A stretch of DNA of 64,000 nt, taken from the NCBI RefSeq assembly GCF_002803075.1, contig NZ_NNBK01000006.1, positions 289,442 through 353,441 of the forward strand. Direction: 5' to 3'. The position numbers were made by a program, and so were the translations under genes. Of the stretch, positions 58,180 through 64,000 are shown in pieces. The notes under the pieces were generated by a model. It made no database searches. It was not told where the DNA came from and saw nothing but the letters and a program-made list of their open reading frames with translations. Numbering within the stretch: position 1 is the stretch's first letter; each line of letters opens with the position of its first letter. The DNA comes from Streptomyces sp. CB01373. GTDB lineage: Bacteria > Actinomycetota > Actinomycetes > Streptomycetales > Streptomycetaceae.

Positions 58180-58542
58180 ATGTCTGTCGACCGTGCGCGA
58201 GAACGGGTCGTGGAGAGTGCCACGGAGAGGTCCGGGGAGCTGATCGAGCAGGCCGGCGGCGACGCGGCGACGGTCGTCGCGGCCGCGGCGGCCCTGAACT
58301 ACTACCCGGTCGCGCCGGGTGTCGAGCTCAACGTCCGCAGCGGCCCCGGCACCGGCTACGGCATCGTCCGCACGCTGAGCGCGGGCGCCTCCGTGCCGAT
58401 CTACTGCCAGACCCCGGGTACGACGGTGACCGGCTACTACGGCACCTCGAACATCTGGAACAACATAGGAACCGGCCAGTACGTCTCGGACACCTATGTG
58501 AAGACGGGCAGCGACGGTTATGTGACCGGCCGCTGCGGCTGA
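58180..58542 (+). CDS. Small SH3b-domain protein
   Basis: The 120-aa protein has a ~45-residue charged N-terminus (RARERVVESATERSGELIEQAGGDAATVVAAAAA) and a bacterial SH3 domain (LNVRSGPGTGYGIVRTLSAGASVPIYCQTPGTTVTGYYGTSNIWNNI, then GQYVSDTYVKTGSDG), which often binds cell-wall peptides. No clear signal peptide is seen from this start, an odd feature. The start was chosen because GGGGGAGG lies 7 nt before the ATG at 58180. The frame is open further upstream to 58075, but that stretch is not hydrophobic. Two Cys (YCQ and the C-terminal RCG) could form a disulfide if exported. Confidence 0.78.
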   Translation: MSVDRARERVVESATERSGELIEQAGGDAATVVAAAAALNYYPVAPGVELNVRSGPGTGYGIVRTLSAGASVPIYCQTPGTTVTGYYGTSNIWNNIGTGQYVSDTYVKTGSDGYVTGRCG

Positions 58543-58585
58543 TCCCCGACGGAGCCCGCGGGCACCCCGGAGCGATAATCGACGC

Positions 58586-59089
58586 GTGAGCGACGACAAC
58601 GGCACCCCGGGCACCGCCGCGGGCTCCGCAGGGCCCCGCCCCGAGCCCCTGCGTTTCTTCGGCACCACCTGGGTGGATCACGACAACGGCTACGCGGCCC
58701 GCCGTGCCGGCGTCGCCGCCGGCTCACTCGCCGCGGCCGCCGTCTCCTGTTTCGTGCTTCGCTTCGCCTACCAGGGGCTCCAGATCGCCGGCTCGGGCGC
58801 CTTCGTGGAACTCCTGGTCGTGGTGATGTTCGCGGTGTGCAGCGCGCTCGCCTTCCGCCACACCTGGGACGGCTTCCGTAAGCGGCCCGACCCCGACCGC
58901 CAGGCCTCCCTGCGCGGCCTGCTCGCCATCGGATTCATCGGCTCCCTCCTCGCCTACTTCTTCCGCTCGCTCGTCGAGGCCCCCGGCGAGAAACTGCACC
59001 GCCAGGAGTACGAAGAGGCCCGCGAGCAGCACCAACGCAGGCTCACCCGCCGCTCGGGCAACCCCTCGAGGAAGCGCCGCCGCTCCTGA
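58586..59089 (+). CDS. Small integral membrane protein, unknown function
   Basis: The 167-aa protein has a short N-terminal cytosolic segment with GTTWVDHDNGYAARR, then three hydrophobic helices (about residues 43-60, 66-85 and 109-127) and a long basic C-terminal tail (HRQEYEEAREQHQRRLTRRSGNPSRKRRRS). I recognise no catalytic motif. The GTG at 58586 has GATAAT (58574-58579) 6 nt upstream, so it is predicted leaderless. Confidence 0.72.
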   Translation: MSDDNGTPGTAAGSAGPRPEPLRFFGTTWVDHDNGYAARRAGVAAGSLAAAAVSCFVLRFAYQGLQIAGSGAFVELLVVVMFAVCSALAFRHTWDGFRKRPDPDRQASLRGLLAIGFIGSLLAYFFRSLVEAPGEKLHRQEYEEAREQHQRRLTRRSGNPSRKRRRS

Positions 59090-59175
59090 CCGCAGGGGGT
59101 GCTCGGTCCGCGAACCGGTCCGCGCCGCCGAAATCCCTCTGTCCCGGACCGGTCGTGGGGTCCGAGGATGGCCGT

Positions 59176-59952
59176 ATGACCGCAGCCCGGATACCCGCCC
59201 ACGCGGATCGAGCCCACTCCTTCAACGCCGCGGCCGCCCAGTACGCGGCGAACCGCCCCTCCTACCCGCCCGCCCTCTTCGACGCGCTGGAGGAGCTCGC
59301 CGGCCGTCCCCTCGCCGGCGCCCGCGTCGCGGACGTCGGTGCCGGTACCGGCATCTCGACCGCCCGGCTGCACGAGCGCGGCGCCGATGTGCTGGCCGTG
59401 GAGCCGGGCGAGGGCATGGCGGCCCAGTTCCGCCGCGGCCTCCCGGACATCCCCGTCGTGCGGGGCAACGGCAACGCCCTTCCCCTCGCCGACTCCTGCG
59501 CCGACTTCCTCACCTACGCCCAGGCCTGGCACTGGACCGACCCGGCCCAGTCGGTCCCCGAGGCCCTGCGCGTCCTGCGTCCGGGCGGAGCCCTGGCGCT
59601 GTGGTGGAACACGGAGCCCGACGACGTCGAGTGGATCGTGGAGGAGAGCGATCGCGTCCGCCGCTTCTTCGGCGTCGACGCCCGGGCCGAGAAGACGGCG
59701 GCCGCCGACCGTCTGAAGGCGGACCCGAGCGAACGCCTCAGCTTCACCCGCCGCGACGTCCGCTGGAGCCGCCGGGTCCCGGTCGACACCCACCTCGCCA
59801 ACCTCGGCAGCCACTCGGCCTTCCTGGTCTGCCCCGAGGAACGCAGGACCGCCTTCTTCGCCGAAGCGCGTGACCATCTGCTGCGGACCTTCCCGGACGG
59901 CATCGTCGAGGAGATCTACGACGTGTTCCTCCTCGTCGCCACCACACCCTGA
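59176..59952 (+). CDS. Class I SAM-dependent methyltransferase
   Basis: The 258-aa protein has the methyltransferase motif I VADVGAGTGISTARL, the acidic motif II VLAVEPGEGM, NALPLADSCADFLTYAQAWHW and motif III-like LRVLRPGGALALWWN. These place it in the Methyltransf_11 family, similar to small-molecule or ubiquinone-type methyltransferases. The substrate is unknown. The ATG at 59176 has GAGGAT 6 nt upstream. It precedes the ABC exporter genes by 59 nt but is probably a separate unit. Confidence 0.87.
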   Translation: MTAARIPAHADRAHSFNAAAAQYAANRPSYPPALFDALEELAGRPLAGARVADVGAGTGISTARLHERGADVLAVEPGEGMAAQFRRGLPDIPVVRGNGNALPLADSCADFLTYAQAWHWTDPAQSVPEALRVLRPGGALALWWNTEPDDVEWIVEESDRVRRFFGVDARAEKTAAADRLKADPSERLSFTRRDVRWSRRVPVDTHLANLGSHSAFLVCPEERRTAFFAEARDHLLRTFPDGIVEEIYDVFLLVATTP

Positions 59953-60011
59953 CGCGGCTCATCCCCTCACCCCACTTGACGGCGTCCTCTCCGGCGCGCA
60001 TTAATCATCGC

Positions 60012-60812
60012 ATGATGAATATTTCTTCGGGGCCACCATCCGGCCCCGGAACGGATGCCGTCCGAGCCGAGGCCCTCACCGTCGTCCGAGGCCCCCGCAC
60101 CGTCCTGCGGGGCCTCGGCTTCACCGTCCCGCGCGGCCGCATCACCGGCCTCCTCGGCCCCTCCGGCTGCGGCAAGTCCACCCTCATGCGCGCCATCGCC
60201 GGCACCCAGGCCAAGGTCGACGGCACCCTGGAGATCCTCGGCCTGCCCGCCGGCCACGCCACCCTCCGCAGCCGCATCGGCTACGTCACCCAAGCCCCCT
60301 CCGTGTACGACGACCTGACCGTCCGCCAGAACCTCGAATACTTCGCCGCGATCCTCGACCCCGGCCGCGCGGCAGCCGAACGCCGCCGGGACAACGTCGG
60401 CCGGGCCATCGCCGACGTCGACCTCACCGGCCACGCCGACGCCCTCGCCGGCAACCTCTCCGGCGGCCAGCGCAGCCGCGTCTCCCTCGCGGTCGCCCTC
60501 CTCGGCACCCCCGAACTGCTGGTCCTCGACGAACCGACCGTCGGCCTGGACCCCGTGCTGCGCCGCGACCTGTGGAACCTCTTCCACGACATCGCCGCCA
60601 CCCGGGGCGCCACCCTCCTCGTCTCCTCCCACGTCATGGACGAAGCCGAGCGCTGCCACCACCTCCTGCTCATGCGCGAGGGCCGCATCCTCGCCGACGA
60701 CACCCCCGAAGCACTCCGGACCCGAACCGGCACCGAGACCGTCGAGGCGGCCTTCCTGCACCTGGTCGACGAGGCGGCCGCGGCCGGCCGCGCCAAGGAG
60801 ACAGCACGATGA
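60012..60812 (+). CDS. ABC transporter ATP-binding protein (drug-exporter type)
   Basis: The 266-aa ATPase has Walker A GPSGCGKS (residues 49-56), Q-loop VTQAPSVYDDLTV, signature LSGGQRSRV, Walker B LLVLDEPTVGLDP and switch LVSSHVMDEAERC. This belongs to the family of ABC-2 exporters such as DrrA. The ATG at 60012 (or 60015) lies within a dyad (ATCATcgcATGAT). ATTAAT lies 6 nt upstream, so leaderless translation is possible. The stop overlaps the permease start as ATGA, so the two form one exporter. Confidence 0.9.
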   Translation: MMNISSGPPSGPGTDAVRAEALTVVRGPRTVLRGLGFTVPRGRITGLLGPSGCGKSTLMRAIAGTQAKVDGTLEILGLPAGHATLRSRIGYVTQAPSVYDDLTVRQNLEYFAAILDPGRAAAERRRDNVGRAIADVDLTGHADALAGNLSGGQRSRVSLAVALLGTPELLVLDEPTVGLDPVLRRDLWNLFHDIAATRGATLLVSSHVMDEAERCHHLLLMREGRILADDTPEALRTRTGTETVEAAFLHLVDEAAAAGRAKETAR

Positions 60813-61579
60813 GCACGACCACCGCACCCCGCCCCCGCGCCCTGAGCGCCGCCCGCACCACCGCCACCGCGGCCCGGGTCCTGCGCCAGCTCCGCCACGA
60901 CCCGCGCACCATCGCACTGATGCTGCTGGTCCCCTGCGTGATGCTGCTCCTGCTGCGCTACGTCTTCGACGGCAGCCCGCGCACCTTCGACAACATCGGC
61001 GCCTCGCTCCTCGGCATCTTCCCGCTGATCACCATGTTCCTGGTGACCTCGATCGCCACCCTGCGCGAACGCACCTCCGGCACCCTCGAACGCCTCCTCG
61101 CCATGCCGCTGGGCAAGGGCGACCTCATCGCCGGTTACGCGCTCGCCTTCGGTGCCCTCGCGATCGTCCAGTCCGCGCTGGCCACGGGACTGGCCGTCTG
61201 GCTCCTCGGCCTGGACGTCACCGGCTCACCCTGGCTGCTCCTGCTGGTCGCCCTTCTCGACGCCCTGCTCGGCACCGCCCTCGGCCTCTTCGTCTCCGCC
61301 TTCGCCGCCTCCGAGTTCCAGGCGGTCCAGTTCATGCCGGCGGTGATCTTCCCCCAGCTCCTCCTCTGCGGCCTGTTCACGCCCCGGTCCGACATGCACC
61401 CCGCCCTGGAGGCCGTCTCCGACGTCCTGCCGATGTCCTACGCGGTCGACGCCATGAACGAGGTCCTGCGCCACACCGACGTGACGACGGCCTTCGTACG
61501 CGACGCGCTGGTCGTCGCGGGCTGCGCCCTGCTCGTCCTCGGCCTGGGAGCGGCCACCCTCAGGCGGCGCACCGCCTAG
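60809..61579 (+). CDS. ABC-2 type transporter permease
   Basis: The 256-aa permease has six hydrophobic helices (about residues 36-55, 65-88, 110-135, 142-165, 173-192 and 228-248), with the ABC-2 motif FPLITMFLVTSIATLRERTSGTLERLLAMPL. It would form a homodimeric exporter with two copies of the upstream ATPase. The substrate is unknown; the family exports drugs, lipids or polysaccharides. The ATG at 60809 overlaps the ATPase stop. Confidence 0.92.
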   Translation: MSTTTAPRPRALSAARTTATAARVLRQLRHDPRTIALMLLVPCVMLLLLRYVFDGSPRTFDNIGASLLGIFPLITMFLVTSIATLRERTSGTLERLLAMPLGKGDLIAGYALAFGALAIVQSALATGLAVWLLGLDVTGSPWLLLLVALLDALLGTALGLFVSAFAASEFQAVQFMPAVIFPQLLLCGLFTPRSDMHPALEAVSDVLPMSYAVDAMNEVLRHTDVTTAFVRDALVVAGCALLVLGLGAATLRRRTA

Positions 61580-61649
61580 GGGGTGGAGGGTGTCCCGCCA
61601 ACCGGACAGTCCGCCCCTGCCCCGGACCACCGGTGCGAGGATGAACCCC

Positions 61650-62459
61650 ATGAGCCAGAAAGTCGCAGTTCTCGGCACCGGAAAGATCGGCGAAGCCCTG
61701 CTCAGCGGAATGATCCGGGGCGGCTGGACACCCGCCGACCTGCTGGTCACCGCCCGCCGTCCGGAACGGGCCGAAGAACTCCGCGCCCGCCACGGAGTCA
61801 CCCCGGTCACCAACACGGAAGCAGCGAAGAGCGCCGACACCCTGATCCTCACCGTCAAGCCCCAGGACATGGGCACCCTCCTCGACGAACTCGCTCCGCA
61901 CGTCCCCGCCGACCGCCTGGTCATCAGCGGCGCCGCGGGCATCCCCACCTCCTTCTTCGAGGAGCGTCTGGCCTCCGGCACCCCGGTCGTCCGCGTCATG
62001 ACGAACACCCCCGCCCTCGTCGACGAGGCCATGTCCGTCATCTCCGCCGGCACCCACGCCTCCGCCGAACACCTCGCCCACGCCGAGGAGATCTTCGGCG
62101 CCGTGGGCAAGACGCTCCGCGTCCCGGAGTCCCAGCAGGACGCGTGCACCGCCCTGTCCGGCTCGGGCCCGGCCTACTTCTTCTACCTGGTCGAGGCCAT
62201 GACCGACGCCGGCATCTTCCTCGGCCTTCCCCGGGACAAGGCCCACGAGCTGATCGTCCAGTCCGCGATCGGCGCCGCGGTGATGCTGCGCGACAGCGGG
62301 GAGCCCCCCGTGAAGCTCCGTGAGAACGTCACCTCGCCGGCCGGCACGACGATCAACGCCATCCGCGAACTGGAGAACCACGGTGTGCGCGCCGCGCTCA
62401 TCGCCGCGCTGGAAGCCGCCCGCGACCGCAGCCGCGAGCTGGCCTCCGGCAACAACTGA
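61650..62459 (+). CDS. proC: Pyrroline-5-carboxylate reductase
   Basis: ProC makes proline from pyrroline-5-carboxylate using NAD(P)H. The 269-aa protein has KVAVLGTGKIGEALLSGMI, VKPQDMGTLLDEL, VVRVMTNTPALVDEAMSVIS and the helical dimer domain SGSGPAYFFYLVEAMTDAG, with LRENVTSPAGTTINAIRELE. The ATG at 61650 has GAGGAT 7 nt upstream; another ATG at 61641 is in frame. It converges with trpS, 48 nt away, so the two must end between. Confidence 0.95.
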   Translation: MSQKVAVLGTGKIGEALLSGMIRGGWTPADLLVTARRPERAEELRARHGVTPVTNTEAAKSADTLILTVKPQDMGTLLDELAPHVPADRLVISGAAGIPTSFFEERLASGTPVVRVMTNTPALVDEAMSVISAGTHASAEHLAHAEEIFGAVGKTLRVPESQQDACTALSGSGPAYFFYLVEAMTDAGIFLGLPRDKAHELIVQSAIGAAVMLRDSGEPPVKLRENVTSPAGTTINAIRELENHGVRAALIAALEAARDRSRELASGNN

Positions 62460-62507
62460 CTCCGGCAACGGGCGGCCGAGGCAGGCCGCCCGCCCCGCCG
62501 CCCTCAC

Positions 62508-63509
62508 TCAGGCGGGCAGCAACCCGATCGCCCGGTACGCCGCGTCCACTCTCGGCCGCGCCATCTCCCTGGCCTTCTCCGCGCCCGCCCGCAACACCCC
62601 TTCGACATGGGCGGGATCCGCGCACAGTTCCCTGTGCCTCGCCTGTACCGGCCTGAGGAGTTCGACCACGGCCTCCGCGGTGTCCTTCTTCAAGGCGCCG
62701 TACGACTCGTACACACCGCCCAGGGCCTCCGGGTTCCCACCCTGGCAGGCGGCCAGGATCTCCAGCAGGTTGGCGATGCCGGGACGCTCCTGCGGGTTGT
62801 AGACGACGTCCCGCCCGCTGTCGGTCACCGCCCGCATGACCTTCTTCTCCACGACCTCCGGCTCGTCGAGCAGATAGACGATGCCCGGCCCGGAGTCGTC
62901 CGACTTCCCCATCTTCGACGACGGGTCCTGCAGGTTCATCACCCTCGCCGCCACCTTCGGAGGCGTCGCCTTCGGCACCACGAACGTGTGCCCGTAACGC
63001 TGGTTGAACCGCACCGCCAGATCACGGGTCAGCTCCACGTGCTGCGTCTGGTCGTCACCGACCGGCACCTCGTCCGTTCCGTACGCCAGGATGTCCGCCG
63101 CCATCAGCACCGGATACGTCAGCAGCGACAGTCGCACGCTCCCGCCCCGCTGCTGCTCGCGTGCGGCCTTCTCCTTGTACTGGATCATCCGCCGCATCTC
63201 GCCGTCCGTGGCCACGCACTCCAGCAGGTACGACAGCCGGGCGTGCTCGTCCACATGGCTCTGTACGAACAGGGTGCACAGTTCCGGATCGAGCCCCGCC
63301 GCCAGCAGCAGCGTCGCCGCCTGCCTGCTGAGTCTGCGCACCCGCGCCGGGTCGTGGTCCACGGTCAGCGCGTGCAGGTCGACGACGCAGAACAGCGCCT
63401 GGGACCGGTGCTGGTCCACCTCGGCCCAGCGCCGCATGGCGCCCAGGTAGTTCCCCAGCGTCAGGTGTCCCGTCGGCTTGATCCCGCTGAAGACCCGAGT
63501 CCTCTCCAC
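62508..63509 (-). CDS. trpS: Tryptophanyl-tRNA synthetase, attenuator-controlled
   Basis: TrpRS charges tRNA-Trp. The 333-aa class I synthetase starts MERTRVFSGIKPTGHLTLGNYLGAMRRW (the HIGH-like GHLTLGN) and has VDLHALTVDHDP, LTYPVLMAADIL, VPVGDDQTQHVELTRDL and the KMSKS-like SSKMGKSDDSG. I recall Streptomyces carrying two TrpRSs, one (trpS1) inducible and indolmycin-resistant and controlled by ribosome-mediated attenuation. The upstream leader peptide and hairpins here match that gene, so this copy is probably trpS1. The GTG at 63509 follows GGAGG. Indolmycin resistance itself cannot be judged here. Confidence 0.95.
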   Translation of the reverse strand: MERTRVFSGIKPTGHLTLGNYLGAMRRWAEVDQHRSQALFCVVDLHALTVDHDPARVRRLSRQAATLLLAAGLDPELCTLFVQSHVDEHARLSYLLECVATDGEMRRMIQYKEKAAREQQRGGSVRLSLLTYPVLMAADILAYGTDEVPVGDDQTQHVELTRDLAVRFNQRYGHTFVVPKATPPKVAARVMNLQDPSSKMGKSDDSGPGIVYLLDEPEVVEKKVMRAVTDSGRDVVYNPQERPGIANLLEILAACQGGNPEALGGVYESYGALKKDTAEAVVELLRPVQARHRELCADPAHVEGVLRAGAEKAREMARPRVDAAYRAIGLLPA

Positions 63510-63580
63510 ACTCCACCTCCTGGTCGAGGCCGCCGTCCCCGGTCGGCCGGCCCCCGGAGTCCTGGAGGGAGATACGAGAA

Positions 63581-63601
63581 CGGCCGCCGAGGCGGCGGCC
63601 G
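63581..63601 (-). terminator. Attenuator terminator hairpin before trpS
   Basis: On the minus strand CGGCCGCCG, CCT loop, CGGCGGCCG makes a perfect 9-bp stem, about 70 nt upstream of the trpS start, followed by TTCTCGTATCT. Its 5' arm can also pair with the 3' arm of the leader hairpin at 63622-63640, forming the antiterminator. Confidence 0.8.
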
Positions 63602-63621
63602 TGGGATGCATACGTGAGTAC

Positions 63622-63640
63622 GGCCGCCTGTCAGGCGGCC
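63622..63640 (-). promoter_or_regulatory. Leader hairpin overlapping the Trp codons (anti-antiterminator)
   Basis: GGCCGCCT, GAC loop, AGGCGGCC forms an 8-bp stem at the end of the leader ORF. The 5' arm covers the Ala-Ala codons and abuts the two Trp codons. The 3' arm with GT (GGCGGCCGT) is complementary over 9 nt to the terminator's 5' side. A ribosome stalled at Trp codons would free that arm and prevent termination. Confidence 0.78.
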
Positions 63641-63672
63641 CACCACAGATGGGTGCACGTACGCGTAGTCAT
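63631..63672 (-). CDS. trpS leader peptide MTTRTCTHLWWAA
   Basis: A 13-codon open frame starts with ATG at 63672 and ends with TGA at 63631-63633. It contains two adjacent Trp codons (TGG TGG) near its end, which would be a striking coincidence. The codons sit at the base of the leader hairpin. It is preceded by TATCGT 6 nt upstream with no Shine-Dalgarno, so transcription should start at the peptide's ATG (leaderless). This is the sensing element for charged tRNA-Trp in the trpS attenuator. Confidence 0.85.
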   Translation of the reverse strand: MTTRTCTHLWWAA

Positions 63673-63678
63673 GGCCCC

Positions 63679-63684
63679 ACGATA
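63679..63684 (-). promoter_or_regulatory. -10 element of the trpS leader promoter
   Basis: TATCGT on the minus strand lies 6 nt before the leader-peptide ATG at 63672. I do not see a convincing -35 at 17-18 nt. Confidence 0.55.
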
Positions 63685-64000
63685 CGACTCCGGGGGGCCG
63701 TCCGTCCGTGAGTTGACACACCTCGCCGGGCTACGTAACGTTCTCCGAGTTGCCCGACGTGAGAGCCGACTCCGGTCGGTCCCCGGACAACCTTTCCTAG
63801 GTACCACCCTTTGATCGACGACAGTCGTACTGTCTGTTGTCGTTTCATCGGTGTGCGTATTCATGGAATGAGGATTCCGCGCCCGAAAGGACGCCGCCCC
63901 CGATTCGCACGGGAGCAGGGAATCCGCTAAAGTCTCACTCGTCGGAACGGCCCAACAGCCGCAAAGACAAACCCCGCTGACTGGGAGTCAGGTCGAGAAA
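63685..64000 (+). promoter_or_regulatory. Gene-free tract ending in a probable rRNA-operon promoter/leader
   Basis: No gene is supported between the trpS promoter and the window end. Base 63928-63933 (TAAAGT) is a TANNNT -10 candidate. The closing stretch GACTGGGAGTCAGG resembles the leader region I recall upstream of Streptomyces 16S rRNA genes. A dyad around CGACGACAG and GTTGTCG lies near 63815-63843. The 16S gene itself would begin beyond the window. Confidence 0.5.

Noticed and set aside
63614..63864. Small plus- and minus-strand frames in the trpS upstream region
   Set aside because: Only the 13-codon leader with two Trp codons has supporting context. The longer frames run through the promoter and lack ribosome sites.

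Overview
The window is very GC-rich, has almost no repeats outside short intergenic tracts, and every gene I recognise has a Streptomyces-type counterpart: Lsr2, ClpC with a ClgR-type box, the sigE-cseABC envelope-stress operon, and a tryptophanyl-tRNA synthetase behind a Trp leader peptide. The gene order, as I recall it, closely follows the S. coelicolor SCO3406 to SCO3334 region. I therefore read it as core chromosome of a Streptomyces species. I see no insertion sequence, prophage, plasmid gene, CRISPR array or biosynthetic cluster, and no complete rRNA or tRNA gene. The last ~100 bases look like the upstream promoter/leader region of an rRNA operon.

Layout. 1-5.1 kb: tail of a metalloprotease-like gene, then tilS, hpt, ftsH and folE. 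5.1-8.4 kb (minus): a small DUF3180 membrane protein and the folate genes folP, an NTF2-like gene, folB and folK. 8.4-13.2 kb: an MprF-like membrane protein, an esterase and a coiled-coil protein. 13.3-17.5 kb: two PH-domain membrane proteins divergent from a stand-alone nuoD paralogue, which overlaps tail to tail with a MidA/NDUFAF7-type methyltransferase. 17.6-22.7 kb: a two-component pair, a TmrB-like ATP-binding protein, an ArsR-type regulator and a threonine aldolase. 22.8-28.3 kb: DUF2520-panC-nadB-nadC-coaX, a tightly coupled cofactor operon for pantothenate, NAD and CoA. 28.4-35.8 kb: small unknowns, a BlaI-type regulator, an N-acetyltransferase, lsr2, clpC and an M23 peptidase. 35.8-39.2 kb: a TetR/MFS divergent pair, an AraC-type regulator and a VOC protein.

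39.2-42.7 kb (minus): sigE-cseA-cseB-cseC. 43-47.8 kb: mutY, a secreted or membrane protein, disA (c-di-AMP synthase) and radA. 48-50.3 kb: a sigma-like membrane protein with a BACON-like exterior, followed by a minisatellite-like tract. 50.3-58 kb: a Cys-rich protein, a Ppx/GppA phosphatase, a sugar isomerase with a TetR regulator, ilvD, and a Ser/Thr kinase with a PQQ-type sensor domain. 58-64 kb: small envelope proteins, a methyltransferase, an ABC exporter, proC, and trpS under an attenuator.

Three themes recur. First, many genes lack a Shine-Dalgarno sequence and have a TANNNT -10 element 6-8 nt before the start codon, so they are predicted to be leaderless. Second, many operon joints are ATGA/GTGA overlaps. 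Third, several control signals can be read directly: the trpS attenuator, an intragenic hairpin just after sigE that could separate sigE from cseABC, a ClgR box before clpC, and palindromic operators between the TetR and MFS genes. The most unusual biology is the NuoD paralogue paired with a NuoD-arginine-methyltransferase homologue.
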